Assembly (NCBI GenBank): GCA_905236635.1
Contig: CAJOCJ010000007.1
Coordinates: 1-64,000 of the forward strand
Length of the DNA stretch: 64,000 bases
Source: an uncultured Bacteroidales bacterium
Lineage (GTDB): Bacteria > Bacteroidota > Bacteroidia > Bacteroidales > F082
Direction: 5' to 3'
In this document: piece by piece, positions 56,901 to 64,000 of the stretch
How positions within the stretch are numbered: the stretch's first letter is position 1
How the letters are laid out: every line of letters starts with the position of its first letter
Notes under the pieces: model-generated
Seen by the model: the letters and a program-made list of their open reading frames with translations, nothing else
Database searches by the model: none
What the model was told of the DNA's origin: nothing
Translations under genes and position numbers: made by a program

Positions 56901-58082
56901 GGATGGCTGACCACCGACTCCACCTTCAACCAGGCATACGTCGAACGACTTAGCGAGACATATAATTATAAGGTAAATCTCGAGCCATTCCAAGACTTTA
57001 AGATTGAAGTCTCAGGTAACCGTGCCTATGCCGAGAACTTCTCGGAGTATTTCCGTGCCGACGAGATGGGCATCTTCCAGTTCTACACCCCTACCAATGG
57101 CGGCAACTACAGCATCTCATATATGATGGCTAGCACCTCTTTTGCCAGCGGTGACAAGCTCTTCGAGAACCTCTGCAAATACCGTCTGGAGATAGCCGAA
57201 CGTCTCGCTCACGATAATCAGACATGGGTCAATATGGGCGAGCCATACGTCGACGACGCGGTGGGACACGCCAAGTACCCTTACGGTTATTCCGCATCCT
57301 CGCAAGAGGTGTTAACATATTCATTCTTAGCAGCTTATAGCGGCCAGAGTCCAGGTCATGTATCACTCGGCCTGTTCAAGACCGTAGCATTGCCAAACTG
57401 GAATGTCACCTTCACCGGATTGACGAAGATTCCTGCCTTGAAGAAACGCTTCAAGACCATCTCGCTCACCCACGGATACAAGTCGACATTCGCCATCTCG
57501 GCATGGTCAGCTAACGTCAACTACAACGCCAGCAACAACATGGCGGTATATGCCGGAACCAACACCAGAATACCGGAATACGACATGTCGCAGATACTCC
57601 TCAGCGAGCAATATACGCCTCTCATCGGCGTCACCTTGGCGTTTAACAACTCCCTCACGCCTTCGTTTGAGTACAAGAAATCGAGGACGATAACGCTTGG
57701 ATTCAGCAACAACCAGATCACTGAAGTCAACGGACGCGAGATCATCATCGGATGCGGATACACCTTTAAAGACTTAGGCTTCAGCCTGTCGCTCTTCGAC
57801 GGCAGCGGCTCAAAACAGGTAAGCAACGACCTCAAGCTGAAACTCGACATAGGATTCAGAAGAGATGTCACCACCCTGCGCAGCATCGACGAGCATCACA
57901 GCCAGGTCTCGGCAGGTCAGAACAAGGTCAACATCTATCTCACTGGCGACTACAACTTCAGCCAGCGTCTCGGCATGCAGGTGTTCTTCAAATACGACAT
58001 GACCAACCCATTCATTGCCAATGCCTACAAGACAACCAACGTATTCGCAGGCATCACGGCGCGCTTCAGCTTGACGCAATAA
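50964..58082 (+). CDS. sprA: T9SS outer-membrane translocon SprA (Sov)
   Basis: The giant outer-membrane beta-barrel of the type IX secretion system, 2372 residues, within the normal range. A signal peptide (to about residue 23, VQAQ) is followed by a plug-like region and repeated long strands with the conserved QGINKDSDQAGTSYIDDFEG. The C-terminal barrel ends in an aromatic strand (TARFSLTQ). It should export the C25 protease and the GLUG protein of this window. No other T9SS component is present. The frame is uninterrupted over 7.1 kb. Confidence 0.95.
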   Translation: MIIRRLIYILTVLLVCATYTVQAQSGDDPFGQGEQSGIILHDPDNITRTIEYDPLTGQYVFVSKIGDFVYREPYTMTQEQYSDYMQKKAVKDYWKERRESSMGNNNGNSLIPPIFIGGKVFDKIFGSNTIDIKLQGSADVTFGLKYQRRRDPSLTVAQQRTTNFDFNENIQISASAKIGEKITFKMSYNTKTQFSFENKFTLKYEGDEDDILQLIEAGNVSMPLQSTLITGTQSLFGFKTKLKFGKTTVTAIVSYQESETQNIAVSGGAMTQEFELEASDYEENRHFFLSQYFRENYETALSTLPTVSSDINITKIEVWVTNTNSNYENCRNIVAFTDLGEGKEEWIYNKTKVHSNVYAGQKAFPDNNANDLVQRMDTTQIRNLNTVTAYLTGEGYISGRDFEKIQKARKLNANEYTLNRKLGFITLNITLNSNQTLAVAYQYTVIGQDGVFQVGEFSDQGIQEPNLLTAKMLRSTTINTKMPMWNLMMKNVYNIRAFQVASNNFTMNILYLGNDNGVATGYFADAPESIREYSLLNLMGMDRLNSQNNPIEGGDGMFDFVNGAATTGGTINAATGRIYFTVLEPFGGTIRKIFKDNPELAEKYAYDSLYALTKVMAQQYTEKNKFRLEGRYTSSSGSEINLNALNVQPGSVRVTAGGIPLVENVDYTVDYTLGRVTILNEALLNSGTTINVSLENNTAISTIRKTFLGARVEHEINPQFILGGTILHLSERAYTTKVNYSDEPISNTIYGFDVNYQTQSQWLTDMLDKLPLYETSTPSRIVASGEFARFIQGINKDSDQAGTSYIDDFEGAKSTIDMHQWNFWRLASTPQNQSNLFPEASMVGLDYGKNRAKLAWYTIDQSVFYDRYGNLLPPNITNDELSDNRVRQVLLTEVYPNKDIQAGTSTNMSVLNLAYYPKERGPYNYDTQHLNDDGTFDNPEDRWGGIMRAIESSDFNSTNVEYIEFWMMDPFYDGQDQTNVGQLYFNLGDVSEDILRDGRKAYEHGLPTTAVVENVDTTVWGRVPSLQALVDAFNTDPDSRQYQDIGYDGLNSTDESDFFSTYLENLRNKVNDDAYNLAAADPSSDDYHYFRGSDYDSNPVFSSILERYKRYNGNEGNSPSETQYNEDYTTNNSTLPDQEDINNDNTLSESENYYQYVIELDPTKMQTSGQNFISDIREAVVQVANGTTKRVKWYQFRIPVREPSRVVGNIEGFNSIRFMRMFLKGFKDDIVLRFATLDLVRGEWRTYTNAIQAPGEYQPGDQTNHTVFEMSAVNVEENSGRYPVPYCIPPGIEQEVYTGATSTVRQNEQALQLTVKNLVDGDARGVYKTTEFDFRFYKHLKMFVHAESLYESSPVQDNEVTAFIRFGSDLTDNYYEYEVPLKITPWGTSITDEYGIWPESNNFYIDFDKVVEVKSNRNTAIANGNTEVRPNRLYTESDGKNTIKVLGNPTISEVRSMMIGVRNPKVEGEVPQDKSVIVWVNELRMTDLSSSGGYAATGRVEAYLADLGRVAVAGSYKSAGYGSLETKITDNDMRANRYYSVSTDLDLGKFMAPQKTGITVPVHFDHNNTTITPEYNPLDPDVKLKRSLQDLDQRGKDSLNALARDVTRQTNFNVTNVHKNRVGQKKPHFWDVENLNASYAYTNQEQTTPDIEYNRQKSHRGGIGYSYTTGAKPWTPFAQKKWAASPYMALLKDFNLYYLPKSFSFNTEMYRQVQTQKMRNKSSGLIILKETTAKSWDWTRNYDFRYDITKNLNFTYTAQSQAYIYEPAGNPERDSDAWKANRDTVRNELMRFGSISRYNQSVKLNYTIPINKLPFCDWLGSTVSYTGNYRWIGNSRYTQARLGNTIENDKTIQFTASADITKLYNRSEYLKELFTPKRTAPNKGKQGSGMSLENPKDNNDTIKKNKKDGPKFGKVIIDNTLRILCSVKKVSFTYNKTTGVGLPGFMTEPNMFGLDHAGAPGWGFVVGQKNNVLNNAINKGWLTTDSTFNQAYVERLSETYNYKVNLEPFQDFKIEVSGNRAYAENFSEYFRADEMGIFQFYTPTNGGNYSISYMMASTSFASGDKLFENLCKYRLEIAERLAHDNQTWVNMGEPYVDDAVGHAKYPYGYSASSQEVLTYSFLAAYSGQSPGHVSLGLFKTVALPNWNVTFTGLTKIPALKKRFKTISLTHGYKSTFAISAWSANVNYNASNNMAVYAGTNTRIPEYDMSQILLSEQYTPLIGVTLAFNNSLTPSFEYKKSRTITLGFSNNQITEVNGREIIIGCGYTFKDLGFSLSLFDGSGSKQVSNDLKLKLDIGFRRDVTTLRSIDEHHSQVSAGQNKVNIYLTGDYNFSQRLGMQVFFKYDMTNPFIANAYKTTNVFAGITARFSLTQ

Positions 58083-58122
58083 AAAATATTTTAAAATATT
58101 TATTTTGATGCAAGAAAAATTG

Positions 58123-58130
58123 TATTTTTG
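58123..58130 (+). promoter_or_regulatory. Promoter -7 box of gcvH
   Basis: TATTTTTGCA on the plus strand; the leader to the gcvH ATG at 58181 is about 45 nt and AT-rich. Confidence 0.5.
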
Positions 58131-58180
58131 CAGTGAAATTTTGTGATTAAATTTTTGAATTTCAATTTTAAATAAAAGAT

Positions 58181-58558
58181 ATGAATATACCTACAAACTT
58201 AAAGTACACTAAGGATCACGAATGGATCCGTTTAGAAGGAGACAACGCTTATGTCGGCATCACCGACTACGCACAACACGAACTTGGCGACATCGTTTTC
58301 GTTGACGTTGACACACTTGACGAGACACTCGAGGCAGAAGAGACATTCGGCACCATCGAGGCAGTGAAGACATCATCAGAGATGTTCATGCCAGTGGGCG
58401 GCAAAGTCATCGAATTCAACGAGGCTCTCGCCGACGCTCCTGAGAAAGTCAACACCGACCCATACGGCGAAGGCTGGATCATCAAAGTCGAAGTCACCAA
58501 TGCAGCCGAGATGGACAACCTCCTCGACGCTGAAGGCTACAAGGCCCTTATCGGATAA
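58181..58558 (+). CDS. gcvH: Glycine cleavage system H protein
   Basis: The lipoyl carrier of glycine cleavage, 125 residues. The lipoyl lysine is Lys63 in [15 protein letters not shown], and [16 protein letters not shown] precedes it as expected. Other gcv genes are absent here. The ruvA-sprA-gcvH order is recurrent in this phylum. The stop runs straight into a TTG start (TAATTG). Confidence 0.95.
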   Translation: MNIPTNLKYTKDHEWIRLEGDNAYVGITDYAQHELGDIVFVDVDTLDETLEAEETFGTIEAVKTSSEMFMPVGGKVIEFNEALADAPEKVNTDPYGEGWIIKVEVTNAAEMDNLLDAEGYKALIG

Positions 58559-58963
58559 TTGGAACGTCTGACAAGACATATCTACCCCGGTTTGATCTGT
58601 GGTATCATCATCATGATACTGTGCGGTCTGCCGGGGTCTTACTTTCCTAGAGTCACGACATTTTGGGAATGGCTCGGACCTGACAAGATACTGCATTCTG
58701 TCATGTTCGTATGCTTCGCTTTGTCAATCATGTCCGGCTATAGAAAAGAATACTGCGAAAGAGGAAAAGCCTATCGCATTAAGCTTCAACTGATTACATT
58801 GCTCGTCTCGATGTCTTACGCAGCTTTGACAGAGATACTTCAACGCTATGTTTTCATAGGCAGATGCGGTTCTATCTACGATTTTTTCGCCGACGTAATC
58901 GGCTGTGTATTAGGCATTTTCATCTTTAAAATTATTTTTCGAAAAAAAATGATAAAAAATTAA
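58559..58963 (+). CDS. VanZ-like membrane protein
   Basis: A membrane protein of 134 residues with four helices. PDKILHSVMFVCFA, LTEILQRYVF and DFFADVIGCVLG fit the VanZ-like family, whose bacterial role is mostly unknown (some confer teicoplanin resistance). The only early start is TTG 58559, touching the gcvH stop, so translation depends on gcvH. Confidence 0.75.
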   Translation: MERLTRHIYPGLICGIIIMILCGLPGSYFPRVTTFWEWLGPDKILHSVMFVCFALSIMSGYRKEYCERGKAYRIKLQLITLLVSMSYAALTEILQRYVFIGRCGSIYDFFADVIGCVLGIFIFKIIFRKKMIKN

Positions 58964-59027
58964 TTCATTATTCAATAATTTTTGCTAACTTCGCAGCGTT
59001 AATTGTATAGGAATAAAATTTAGAATC

Positions 59028-59711
59028 ATGGAAATAAAAAAATCACCAAAAGCGGATCTTGACAGCAAGAAACTGACTTTTACGCTTATCGGACTGGTTA
59101 TTGCATTATTTGTCGTTTGGCGTGTGTTTGAATACAGAAGCTACGACAAGCAGAACCTCGACGCTTTTGCCCGTCAGGTGGAAGTGATGGAAGAGGAAAT
59201 GGTTGAAATAACCAAGCAGGAGCAGCCAAAGCCTCAGGTCCAGACTCCTAAACCACAGGTGACTCAGATCCAGGTTGTGGAAGACGACGTCGAAGTCGAG
59301 GATATCGATATCAACGCTGAGGTCGACCAGAACGAGGAAATCGAGGAATACGTCTACGAAGCTCCAGAGATCGAAGACGAGGATATCCAAGAAGAGGAAG
59401 TGTTCCTCTCAGTGGAAGAGAACCCTGAGTTCCCAGGCGGTCCTGCCAAGCTTCTCGAGTATGTCCAGAAGAACCTCAAATACCCTATGATGGCTCGTGA
59501 AAGCGACATCCAGGGCAAGGTGTTCGTGGGCTTCGTCGTCGAGAAAGACGGTTCCATCTCCAACGTGAAGGTGCTCCGTGGCATCGGCGGCGGCTGCGAC
59601 GAAGAAGCAGTACGCGTGGTGCAAAACCTGCCTAAGTTCAAACCAGGTAAACAACGCGGTAACCCGGTGCGTGTGGCTTACACACTGCCTATCGTGTTCA
59701 AACTTCAGTAG
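59028..59711 (+). CDS. TonB family energy transducer
   Basis: A protein of 227 residues linking the proton motive force to outer-membrane transport. One N-terminal membrane helix (about 14-34) is followed by a periplasmic stretch rich in Pro, Gln and Glu (PKPQVQTPKPQ, then an acidic run) and a TonB C-terminal domain (PEFPGGPAKLLEYVQ to the end). The stop overlaps the GTG start of the next gene (TAGTG). Confidence 0.92.
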   Translation: MEIKKSPKADLDSKKLTFTLIGLVIALFVVWRVFEYRSYDKQNLDAFARQVEVMEEEMVEITKQEQPKPQVQTPKPQVTQIQVVEDDVEVEDIDINAEVDQNEEIEEYVYEAPEIEDEDIQEEEVFLSVEENPEFPGGPAKLLEYVQKNLKYPMMARESDIQGKVFVGFVVEKDGSISNVKVLRGIGGGCDEEAVRVVQNLPKFKPGKQRGNPVRVAYTLPIVFKLQ

Positions 59712-60616
59712 TGGATACTAGAAAGTATAAGCTAAAGATTTTTGGTAACAAGGAGCTGCCAAGCTACCTCCTTGAAAAAAACAATGTGGTGAGGATGATA
59801 CTCTTCACCACTGTTTATTCTTTGATATTCATAAACATCTTCCGGCCATTCAACTCGGAGACATGGATTCCCAACATCAACGGCACCAACTACGTGCTTT
59901 ATTCGTCACTGATGGTGCTAGTCGGCATGGTGGTGGTGTCGCTCAGCCGCGTGGTGATGAACCTCGTGGTGAAGAAAGTGCAGATCACCTACCCCGACTA
60001 CGTGCTATGGCTGGTGCTCGAAGCAGTGGTGCTGTCGATGTTTTACGTATTCATCGCCTATAAGGTGGGATTCATCGACAACTACATCAAAAGCAGCAGC
60101 GAGGACATCAAGTTGTGGGAGGCTATCTTCGACATCTTCCGCAAATCCAGCGCCAACACCGTGATGATGCTCCTCATACCCTACACCATCTCACTGCTTT
60201 TCCTTGATAATCAATATCTTAAAAATAGAATTAAAGAACTTGACACCCACAGCGGTGAGAGTAACATCGTGCATCTGAAAGATGAGAAAGGCGAGGCACG
60301 TCTGGCCATCAACATCGAAAACGTTCTTTATGCCGAGGCAGCGGATAACTATGTGATTATCAAATACATAAACAACGATAAAATCGTCGACTTCTTCTTG
60401 CGCACCAACCTCAAGAAACTGTCAGAAGACCTCCGCAACACCCCGATACAGCGCTGTCACCGCTCGTATATGATCAACCTGCTCCATGTCACGTCGCTCA
60501 AGAAAGACCAGACGGAGTTCACCATACAGTTCGACACCACCAGCATCAAAGACATCACCGTGTCGAAGACCTATCAGGAAGCCATCATGGAGGCTTTCAT
60601 GAAATACCAGAAATAG
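59711..60616 (+). CDS. Membrane-anchored LytTR DNA-binding regulator
   Basis: A protein of 301 residues with four N-terminal membrane helices (to about 165) and a C-terminal LytTR domain (about 200-300) containing NVLYAEAADNYVIIKY and RCHRSYMIN. It would bind DNA from the membrane without a receiver domain, a type common in Bacteroidota. GTG 59711 overlaps the TonB stop. Target genes are unknown; regulation of its own operon is plausible. Confidence 0.87.
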   Translation: MDTRKYKLKIFGNKELPSYLLEKNNVVRMILFTTVYSLIFINIFRPFNSETWIPNINGTNYVLYSSLMVLVGMVVVSLSRVVMNLVVKKVQITYPDYVLWLVLEAVVLSMFYVFIAYKVGFIDNYIKSSSEDIKLWEAIFDIFRKSSANTVMMLLIPYTISLLFLDNQYLKNRIKELDTHSGESNIVHLKDEKGEARLAINIENVLYAEAADNYVIIKYINNDKIVDFFLRTNLKKLSEDLRNTPIQRCHRSYMINLLHVTSLKKDQTEFTIQFDTTSIKDITVSKTYQEAIMEAFMKYQK

Positions 60617-60618
60617 TT

Positions 60619-62565
60619 TTGAAAAAGCTTCTCGTCATAGTGTTTCTCCTCATTATCCCCTTTGCGGAAATGAGCGCTCAGATCAACCACAAGCATTATG
60701 TGCTGATGGGTAAGATAGAGCTGTCGAAGGAGAACTACACCGAGGCGATACAGAATTTCAACGTCGCCGTCATCGCGAAACCCAACGACTTTGAGGCTTA
60801 TTTCCTTCGCGGGATAGCAAAATACAGCCTCGGTGACTACAGCGGCGCCGTCGAAGACTTCACCAGGACCCTCGAGATACACCCGTTGTATGTTCGCGCC
60901 TACCATTACCGTGGCGTCGCCAACGACCGCCTCTCGAACTACGCCGACGCCATGGCCGACTATAAGAAAGCCATCAGCCTCGACCCGTTCAGCGAGGAGC
61001 TGCACATAGCCTCCGGATCCACCCTGATGCATCTCAACGACTACCCCAAGGCCGTCGCGGAGTTCGACACCGCGCTGATCATCAACCCGGAGAACGCCAA
61101 CGCATACATCTCACGCGGCATAGCCAAACGATATCTCAACGACCTCGACGGATCGCTCGCCGACATGAACAGCGCGGTGTATAATGACTTCTTCAATATA
61201 GAGGCGGTCGTCAGACGAGGCATGATAGAACTCGAACGCGAGGAATACGAAGCCGCAATGCGCGACTTCAACGCCGCCCTTCGGATGGACAAGGACAACC
61301 CGCTGATATACTTCAACCGCGCGGTGGCATACCTCAACCTCGGAGACACCACGGCGGCGTTGAAGGACTACGAGAAGGTCAACAACCTCGACCAACGTAA
61401 CGCCCTCACCTACTTCAACCGAGCCATCATATACTCCATCCGCAACGAATACGACGTCGCTCTCGCGTTATATAATAAGGTGATAGAAATCAACCCGCAA
61501 AACATCTACGGATACTTCAACAGAGGCATTCTTTACTATAGGATGAAACAATGGGACGACGCCGAAGACGACTTCACCAGAGTCATCGAGCTCTTCCCCG
61601 ACTTCATCGACGCATGGATCAACAGAGCGGTGGTGAAATACGAGAAAAACGACGTCAGAGGAGCGGAACAAGACCAATGGCATGCCAAGCAGATCATGGC
61701 ATTCGTGAGCCAAGACGAGGCTAACGTCGACTCGCTCTACGCCCAGTATTCCAAGATGGACTACAACAAGATCATCAGCTTTGAGTCGGACTTCGTCGAC
61801 GGCAACAGGACGAAAGCACTGGTGCAGTTCTCCGACATCAACATACGGCCGCGCGGAAGCCTCATCGTCAATATCACCGACAAAAAAGATTACTACATCG
61901 ATGCCACGCTCAGCCAGATATCAGAGAGCAACGACCTCGGCGGAAAGCTTGCATTCGTGGTCAACGACCTGTTTGACGAGAACCATAAGTCGTTTATCAA
62001 CGACAAAGTCATTGAAGGTGTTGACAATGAATCGCTTAAGAAATTCTTAAATGCCTTATATAACTTCGAAATCTTCAACTACCAGCGTGGCGAGATCATG
62101 TTTACCGAGCTCTTGGACGACCCTGTATTAGGCGTGTACGCCGGCATCAACCTGTCGGTGCTGCAGAATGCCAAGGCCGAGCTCGTGGTGACCGACAAAA
62201 ACTACGACAACTCCATCTACATCACACAGAAACGTGCCAGCGAGAGCTTCACCCAGACGCAGGAAAAACCCGACTATCAGCAGTCGCTGACAACAATAAC
62301 AAAGCTTCTAGGCAAAAACAAGAGAAACCCGTACGTGTGGTATAACATGGGCAACATCCACTTGCAGATGCAGGAGTTTGAGAAAGCCATCGACGACTAC
62401 ACCAAAGCAATACAATATGAGCAGAACCTCGCCGAGGCCTATTATAACCGCGCGTTGACTCTGCTTTATCTCAACAAGAAGTCACAGGCTATCAAAGACT
62501 TAAGCAAGGCGGGAGAGCTGGGCATCCCCGAGGCTTACGTCGTGATGAAGAGGTTTACTGAATAA
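60619..62565 (+). CDS. Exported tetratricopeptide repeat protein
   Basis: A protein of 648 residues. A signal peptide (KKLLVIVFLLIIPFAEMSAQ) follows a TTG start at 60619, 2 nt after the previous stop. About ten TPR units occupy 20-350, with typical AYFLRGIAKYSLGDYSGAVE; a unique central part and two further TPR units near the C-terminus follow. Likely a periplasmic scaffold. It is the third gene of the TonB-LytTR operon and overlaps the convergent gene by 11 bases. Confidence 0.88.
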   Translation: MKKLLVIVFLLIIPFAEMSAQINHKHYVLMGKIELSKENYTEAIQNFNVAVIAKPNDFEAYFLRGIAKYSLGDYSGAVEDFTRTLEIHPLYVRAYHYRGVANDRLSNYADAMADYKKAISLDPFSEELHIASGSTLMHLNDYPKAVAEFDTALIINPENANAYISRGIAKRYLNDLDGSLADMNSAVYNDFFNIEAVVRRGMIELEREEYEAAMRDFNAALRMDKDNPLIYFNRAVAYLNLGDTTAALKDYEKVNNLDQRNALTYFNRAIIYSIRNEYDVALALYNKVIEINPQNIYGYFNRGILYYRMKQWDDAEDDFTRVIELFPDFIDAWINRAVVKYEKNDVRGAEQDQWHAKQIMAFVSQDEANVDSLYAQYSKMDYNKIISFESDFVDGNRTKALVQFSDINIRPRGSLIVNITDKKDYYIDATLSQISESNDLGGKLAFVVNDLFDENHKSFINDKVIEGVDNESLKKFLNALYNFEIFNYQRGEIMFTELLDDPVLGVYAGINLSVLQNAKAELVVTDKNYDNSIYITQKRASESFTQTQEKPDYQQSLTTITKLLGKNKRNPYVWYNMGNIHLQMQEFEKAIDDYTKAIQYEQNLAEAYYNRALTLLYLNKKSQAIKDLSKAGELGIPEAYVVMKRFTE

Positions 62566-62992
62566 GCTGGAGTTCTTCCACCTTTGAGAACACGTGCTTC
62601 ACCCCATAGTCATCTTCATATCTCATAGTATCAAGCTCGAGTTCCTTCATAGTATAAGCTTTTGGGATGATTCCGCCAATCTCCATCAGATAATAATGGG
62701 TGAATAAATCGCCTTCCAACGTCCATGTGAGTTCAGTGCCTTCGTCTTCCATCACATCGTCGGCGAGATCCCAGGTAACAGCGGTACCGTCATCGTTATA
62801 ACGATAATAGACCTCGTCTTCCTTCCATAACCCTATCAGCAATTCCTCGTCGAACTCAACATCGTGATATGTAGGGGCGATGTCAACCTCAGGTTCCACG
62901 TAGTCTTTGTGAAACCAGATATAATACGATGCCACTGCGACACCTGCTGCCGCCAATATTATTATGATTATTATCCAGATTTTCTTTTTCAT
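62555..62992 (-). CDS. Unrecognised membrane-anchored small protein
   Basis: A protein of 145 residues with one N-terminal membrane helix (IWIIIIIILAAAGVAVASYY) and an acidic extracytoplasmic domain. ELLIGLWKEDEVYYRYNDDG, then TWDLADD and LTWTLEGD suggest a small lipocalin-like beta-barrel of the kind common in Bacteroidota. Function is unknown. It follows the transglutaminase-like gene by 21 nt. Confidence 0.7.
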   Translation of the reverse strand: MKKKIWIIIIIILAAAGVAVASYYIWFHKDYVEPEVDIAPTYHDVEFDEELLIGLWKEDEVYYRYNDDGTAVTWDLADDVMEDEGTELTWTLEGDLFTHYYLMEIGGIIPKAYTMKELELDTMRYEDDYGVKHVFSKVEELQLIQ

Positions 62993-63013
62993 ATCATCAA
63001 ATAATCTATTAAA

Positions 63014-64000
63014 CTATTTCTTAGAAACCTTAATCACCTTCGGCGTCTTTCCTTTGTATTGTGGCATTGTCATGCCTATTGACGCGTTGATGTATGTAGG
63101 GTCGCAAACGTAATATTTCTTGCCGCCGTACATAAACCCGTCGCCTTTCACGTCGGCGTTGTCGCCGAAATAAACCGCGGTGGCTACGTGTCCTTCGTAC
63201 TGCAGTCCGATGACTTTCGCGTCGGTGTATTTCTGCACCAGCCAGGCGAACAACGCCGACCGGTCTTCACAGTCGCAGTAAGGATATCCTATGACTTCTT
63301 CAGGATAGAAATACTTTTCATACCCAAACTGTTCCTCGTCAGTTTTATATTCGAAGGCGGTCTGCACGAAATGCAGCAGCATGCTGATAAACTGCGTCGG
63401 GGTGTAGTCTTTTTTCATCGCGTCGAAGTTCTTAAGCAGCACTTTCTGAGCCTCTATCGACACCGGCGAGGTGAAATAAATCGGGAACACCGTCATCGGG
63501 ACGTCATTGAGATATGCCATGTGCGACTTGTTGTAAGGCAGTGTTATCTGCTTGTCTTTGGTAAGTTTCAGACTTCTGTTCATGTCGCACTCGCCCATAT
63601 TGAGGTTCTTGGTAAAGTCGAGTGTCATCTGGCGTTTCGCGGCATCCTGTTCCGAGAAGCTATACGAATACACCGGCTCTTTGGCCTTGCCGCCACCATA
63701 CACGCAATAGTATTTCACCTTATTGCCTTTCGCGTCGTCGTCGAAGCGGAAGAAGGTGTAGGTGTACACCTGTTTGCTGTTGTCGAGGGCGAGCAGCAGC
63801 GTGAGGTTGCCGGATTCTTTGCCGCGACCGATACGGGCCTTGAAGTTACCTTCATTACGGAGCATGTAGAAGCAGAACATCACCCTCTCGTTGACGTCGG
63901 TGAAGACCTTTTCCGACAAGGTGCGAAGCAGGCAGAAATAGCCCCATTCGTTGAGTCCGAAATTGTTGACAATGCCAGTAAGTTCTTTCCATAAGGACTC
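63014..64000 (-). CDS. Transglutaminase-like protein (5' end outside window)
   Basis: The frame is open to the window edge, so the 328 residues seen lack their N-terminus; the first candidate start inside (TTG 63919) is probably just a leucine codon. The C-terminal half carries a transglutaminase-like cysteine protease triad: Cys in YPYCDCEDRSALFAW, His in EGHVATAVYF and Asp in YVCDPTY. Such domains cut or crosslink peptides, often outside the cytoplasm. The specific function is not known. Confidence 0.8.
   Translation of the reverse strand, partial: ESLWKELTGIVNNFGLNEWGYFCLLRTLSEKVFTDVNERVMFCFYMLRNEGNFKARIGRGKESGNLTLLLALDNSKQVYTYTFFRFDDDAKGNKVKYYCVYGGGKAKEPVYSYSFSEQDAAKRQMTLDFTKNLNMGECDMNRSLKLTKDKQITLPYNKSHMAYLNDVPMTVFPIYFTSPVSIEAQKVLLKNFDAMKKDYTPTQFISMLLHFVQTAFEYKTDEEQFGYEKYFYPEEVIGYPYCDCEDRSALFAWLVQKYTDAKVIGLQYEGHVATAVYFGDNADVKGDGFMYGGKKYYVCDPTYINASIGMTMPQYKGKTPKVIKVSKK

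Noticed and set aside
63188-63994. Plus-strand frame of 268 codons opposite the transglutaminase-like gene
   Set aside because: The opposite strand encodes the conserved Cys-His-Asp triad; this frame has no recognisable features.

Overview
The window is chromosomal DNA from a member of the Bacteroidota, most likely an uncultured Bacteroidales. The evidence is the recurrent promoter box TAnnTTTG, a complete sprA gene of the type IX secretion system (T9SS), two secreted proteins ending in T9SS type A sorting domains, and clade-typical genes such as the DUF4271/hemD pair and a pyrophosphate-type phosphofructokinase. I see no rRNA, tRNA, CRISPR array, transposase or phage gene. Coding density is high. 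The only gene-poor stretch over 300 bases is 14465-14992.

Layout. 1-3607: start of an exported protein, then a secreted gingipain-family (C25) protease, both on the minus strand. 3696-11043: a GH3 glucosidase lipoprotein, a deacetylase-like and an acyltransferase-like gene, upp, a sodium:neurotransmitter-type symporter and a helix-hairpin-helix protein. 11044-12252: a GH27 alpha-galactosidase. 12297-15418: an accessory island holding a DUF262-HNH nuclease, an EcoRI-type adenine methyltransferase, a long structured leader, a possible small RNA and a small unknown protein. 15554-16764: rhomboid protease and purE. 16859-20714: hpt, adk, malQ, a CPBP protease and a GtrA protein. 20718-25078: a six-gene minus-strand operon (DUF4271, hemD, rnpA, yidD, S41 protease, cdd). 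25207-27419: pta-ackA. 27518-35304: alpha-2-macroglobulin and pbpC. 35733-41576: an LptF/G permease, two glycosyltransferases, ettA and a Sel1 protein. 41634-47763: a GLUG-repeat T9SS substrate, deoC, a porin with a gate-domain transporter, and aspartokinase. 47833-48816: a YefM/YoeB-like toxin-antitoxin pair and an AT-rich unknown gene. 48882-50102: PPi-type phosphofructokinase. 50369-58963: ruvA, sprA, gcvH and a VanZ-like gene. 59028-62565: TonB, a LytTR regulator and a TPR protein. 62555-64000: a small membrane-anchored protein and an edge-truncated transglutaminase-like protein.

How genes work together. SprA would export the C25 protease and the GLUG protein. The purine and pyrimidine salvage and synthesis genes (upp, hpt, adk, cdd, deoC, purE) are scattered through the window. 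Pta-AckA makes ATP from acetyl-CoA. Alpha-2-macroglobulin and PBP1C form the familiar envelope defence and repair pair. The methyltransferase and DUF262-HNH genes look like a two-gene restriction-modification or defence unit.

The strongest unusual signals are three. First, two families of dispersed palindromic repeats have copies lying in frame inside conserved genes: malQ and the helix-hairpin-helix gene for one family, GH3 for the other. Second, the methyltransferase leader, about 320 nt long, can form a multi-helix fold whose closing stem competes with the next hairpin. Third, most promoters carry an extended box TAnnTTTGCA, and several genes start almost at the predicted transcript end.
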